Source: Pelagicoccus sp. SDUM812005
GTDB taxonomy: Bacteria > Verrucomicrobiota > Verrucomicrobiia > Opitutales > Opitutaceae
Assembly (NCBI RefSeq): GCF_031127875.1
Contig: NZ_JARXIA010000007.1
Coordinates: 62,001 to 126,000, forward strand
Direction of reading: 5' to 3'
DNA length: 64,000 nt
In this document: positions 62,181 through 64,000 of the stretch, in pieces
Position numbering within the stretch: position 1 is the first letter of the stretch
Layout of the letters: the number at the start of each line of letters is the position of its first letter
Notes under the pieces: model-generated
Database searches by the model: none
What the model was told of the DNA's origin: nothing
What the model saw: only the letters and a program-made list of their open reading frames with translations
Translations under genes and position numbers: made by a program

Positions 62181-63986
62181 ATGAGTGAAACCTTGGAATC
62201 GGAATTACCTTTGGGGGCGAGCGTGCTTGACGAAGGCGTATATTTTAAAGTCTGGGCGCCGCACGCGAAGGCGGTGTCCGTAGTCGGCGACTGGAACGAT
62301 TGGAATCCAGACGCGGATCCCATGGCTCAGCGCGAGCATGGCAACTGGGATTGCCTGTGCGCGGAGGCGCGGGACGGATCTGAATACAAGTTCGCGATCG
62401 ATACGGGGGATTCCGTTATGCAAAAGATAGACCCGCGCGCTCGGAAAGTAACGAATTCCGTCGGCAACGCGGTGGTGTACGCGGACTGTTTCGATTGGGA
62501 GGACGATGCTTACGAATTGCCGCCTTTGAACCAGCTCGTTATCTACGAGCTGCATGCTCGAAGCTTTTGTGGTGAGGATGGGGAAGGGAAGGCGACCTTG
62601 GACGAGGTTTGCGCCAAGCTCGACCATCTGCAGCGCTTGGGCGTGAACGCGATCGAGCTGATGCCGGTGGCGGAGTTCGCGGGCGATTTGTCCTGGGGCT
62701 ACAATCCTAGCCATCCGTACGCGGTGGAGAGTAGCTACGGCGGGCCGGATGGATTGAAGCGCCTGGTGAAGGAGGCCCATCGCCGTAATATTGGCGTCGT
62801 GCTCGACGTGGTTTATAATCATTTCGGACCGAGCGACTTGGATCTCTGGCAATTCGATGGTTGGGAGGAAAACGGCCAAGGCGGTATCTACTTTTATAAC
62901 GATTGGAAGGCTGAAACGCCCTGGGGACAGACGCGTCCGGACTATGGCCGTGGCGAGGTGCGACAATATATCCGGGATAACGCGCTGATGTGGCTGGAGG
63001 AGTTCCGCATCGATGGCTTGCGCTACGATATGACGCTTTTCATGCGCAGCGTGAGGGCGGACGGGGCGGAGGAGCTTCCCGACGGGTTCGACCTGCTGAG
63101 ATGGATCAACAAGGATGCCAGGAGCTTGCCCCAGAACAAGGTGTTGATTGCGGAAGACCTGCAGAACGAACCCAGCCTGACGGAGGATATCGAGCATGGC
63201 GGAGGCGGGTTTCATGCCCAGTGGGATGCGGCTTTCGTCCACCCGATACGGGCCGTATTGATCGAGGCCGATGACGCGTCCCGTTCCATGCCCGCGGTCG
63301 CGGATGCCTTGCTCAGCCGCTTCAATGGCGATGCGTTTCGCCGTGTGGTGTATACGGAATCCCATGACGAGGTCGCTAACGGGCAGGCTCGTGTTACCCA
63401 CGAGATCGACGCGGAGAACGAGACTGGCTTCCACGCGAGCGCGCGAGCCTCGCTCGGCATTGGCTTAACCTTAACGGCCCCAGGGGTTCCGATGTTGTTC
63501 CAAGGGCAGGAGTTCTTGGAGGAAGGATGGTTTTCGGACGACCATCCGCTTCACTGGTCTAAGCTGGAAGAGGCGGAAGGGATGATGGCCTTGGTGCAGG
63601 ATCTGGTTTCCTTGCGCTTGAACAAGGCGGGCCAGGCCATTGGCTTGCAAGGTCAGGGCATCGAAATTTTGCACTGCAACGATATCGACAAAGTGGTTGC
63701 GTACCACCGTTGGCAGGACCATGGGGAGGGAGACGACGTGGTGGTTGTCGTGAACTTCAGCCACGAGGAGAAGAGCGATTATCAGCTTGGTTTCCCTGCT
63801 GCGGGAAAGTGGAGATGCTTGATGAATTCGGCCGCTGAAAAATATCATCGAAGCAAGGCGTTTTCGAGCCAAGGTGACCTCGAAGCAGGTGGAGAAGCTT
63901 ACGGGGATGCGGCGGCGAGCGCAGCCATAGCTATCGCCCCTTATTCCTTCCAAATTTATTCTTTGGAAGCGTTGAAGGAAGGGTAA
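62181..63986 (+). CDS. GH13 alpha-amylase-family enzyme (branching enzyme/trehalohydrolase-like)
   Basis: 601 residues, no leader, so cytoplasmic. An N-terminal CBM48/E-set domain (YFKVWAPHAKAVSVVGDWNDWN) precedes the barrel, with GH13 regions VVLDVVYNHFG, IDGLRYDMTL (nucleophile Asp near 281), LIAEDLQ (acid Glu near 323) and TESHDEV (near 394). The SHDEV form resembles glycogen branching enzymes, and E-set plus barrel also fits maltooligosyltrehalose trehalohydrolase (TreZ); no TreY or GlgA neighbour is visible. It acts on glycogen-like alpha-glucans, perhaps for storage or osmoprotection. Confidence 0.85.
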   Translation: MSETLESELPLGASVLDEGVYFKVWAPHAKAVSVVGDWNDWNPDADPMAQREHGNWDCLCAEARDGSEYKFAIDTGDSVMQKIDPRARKVTNSVGNAVVYADCFDWEDDAYELPPLNQLVIYELHARSFCGEDGEGKATLDEVCAKLDHLQRLGVNAIELMPVAEFAGDLSWGYNPSHPYAVESSYGGPDGLKRLVKEAHRRNIGVVLDVVYNHFGPSDLDLWQFDGWEENGQGGIYFYNDWKAETPWGQTRPDYGRGEVRQYIRDNALMWLEEFRIDGLRYDMTLFMRSVRADGAEELPDGFDLLRWINKDARSLPQNKVLIAEDLQNEPSLTEDIEHGGGGFHAQWDAAFVHPIRAVLIEADDASRSMPAVADALLSRFNGDAFRRVVYTESHDEVANGQARVTHEIDAENETGFHASARASLGIGLTLTAPGVPMLFQGQEFLEEGWFSDDHPLHWSKLEEAEGMMALVQDLVSLRLNKAGQAIGLQGQGIEILHCNDIDKVVAYHRWQDHGEGDDVVVVVNFSHEEKSDYQLGFPAAGKWRCLMNSAAEKYHRSKAFSSQGDLEAGGEAYGDAAASAAIAIAPYSFQIYSLEALKEG

Positions 63987-64000
63987 GGTTTTATTATATC

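Overview
The window reads as a chromosome segment of a carbohydrate-degrading member of Verrucomicrobiota, most likely class Opitutia and probably marine. This is inference from gene content: secreted sulfatases, a PL8 polysaccharide lyase and many exported glycoside hydrolases sit with a very large TonB-dependent receptor but no SusD partner, in GC-rich DNA with short intergenic gaps. I saw no tRNA, rRNA, CRISPR array, phage or transposase gene.

Layout. (1) 1-18022 is a polysaccharide-utilization region. A minus-strand operon (sodium:solute symporter, FAD oxidoreductase, sialate O-acetylesterase that runs off the left edge) diverges from a LacI-type regulator. The regulator is followed by sulfatase, PL8 lyase, a second sulfatase, an SGNH hydrolase, a DASS anion transporter and the TonB receptor. 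Two matching 11-bp palindromes flank the regulator gene and look like its operators, so one repressor may control both arms. PL8 plus sulfatases points to a sulfated glycosaminoglycan-like substrate. (2) 18114-44346 holds further exported glycosidases: a clan GH-A enzyme with lectin/FN3/LamG modules, GH31 with PA14, GH27, tandem GH43, a GH105 fused to a BNR_4 propeller, two GH2 and another GH43. Among them lie a NarL-type two-component system with two paralogous regulators and a CBS/nucleotidyltransferase plus DnaQ-like exonuclease pair.

(3) 44235-64000 changes character to envelope, stress and small-molecule functions: SDR, UbiB-like kinase, an entericidin-like lipopeptide, MscS channel, a glutamate-receptor-like potassium channel, three PRC-barrel proteins, a Pmp3/YqaE peptide, an HEPN-type protein, a DUF4136-like lipoprotein, a YihY/BrkB membrane protein and a GH13 enzyme. 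A tightly overlapped three-gene cassette (SbnA-like synthase, FAD/NAD(P)-binding protein, Y4yA-like PLP enzyme) sits inside it and probably makes an amino-acid-derived metabolite.

Most notable non-coding signals: a 105-bp element present twice (101/105 identical) with terminal inverted repeats; a likely structured small RNA at about 48820-49013; and a recurring 12-bp motif GGTGC[AG]T[AT]TTGC found upstream of four transcription units in the stress region, always pointing at the unit from about 85-120 bp away. Product calls come from reading sequences by eye; no database search was run.
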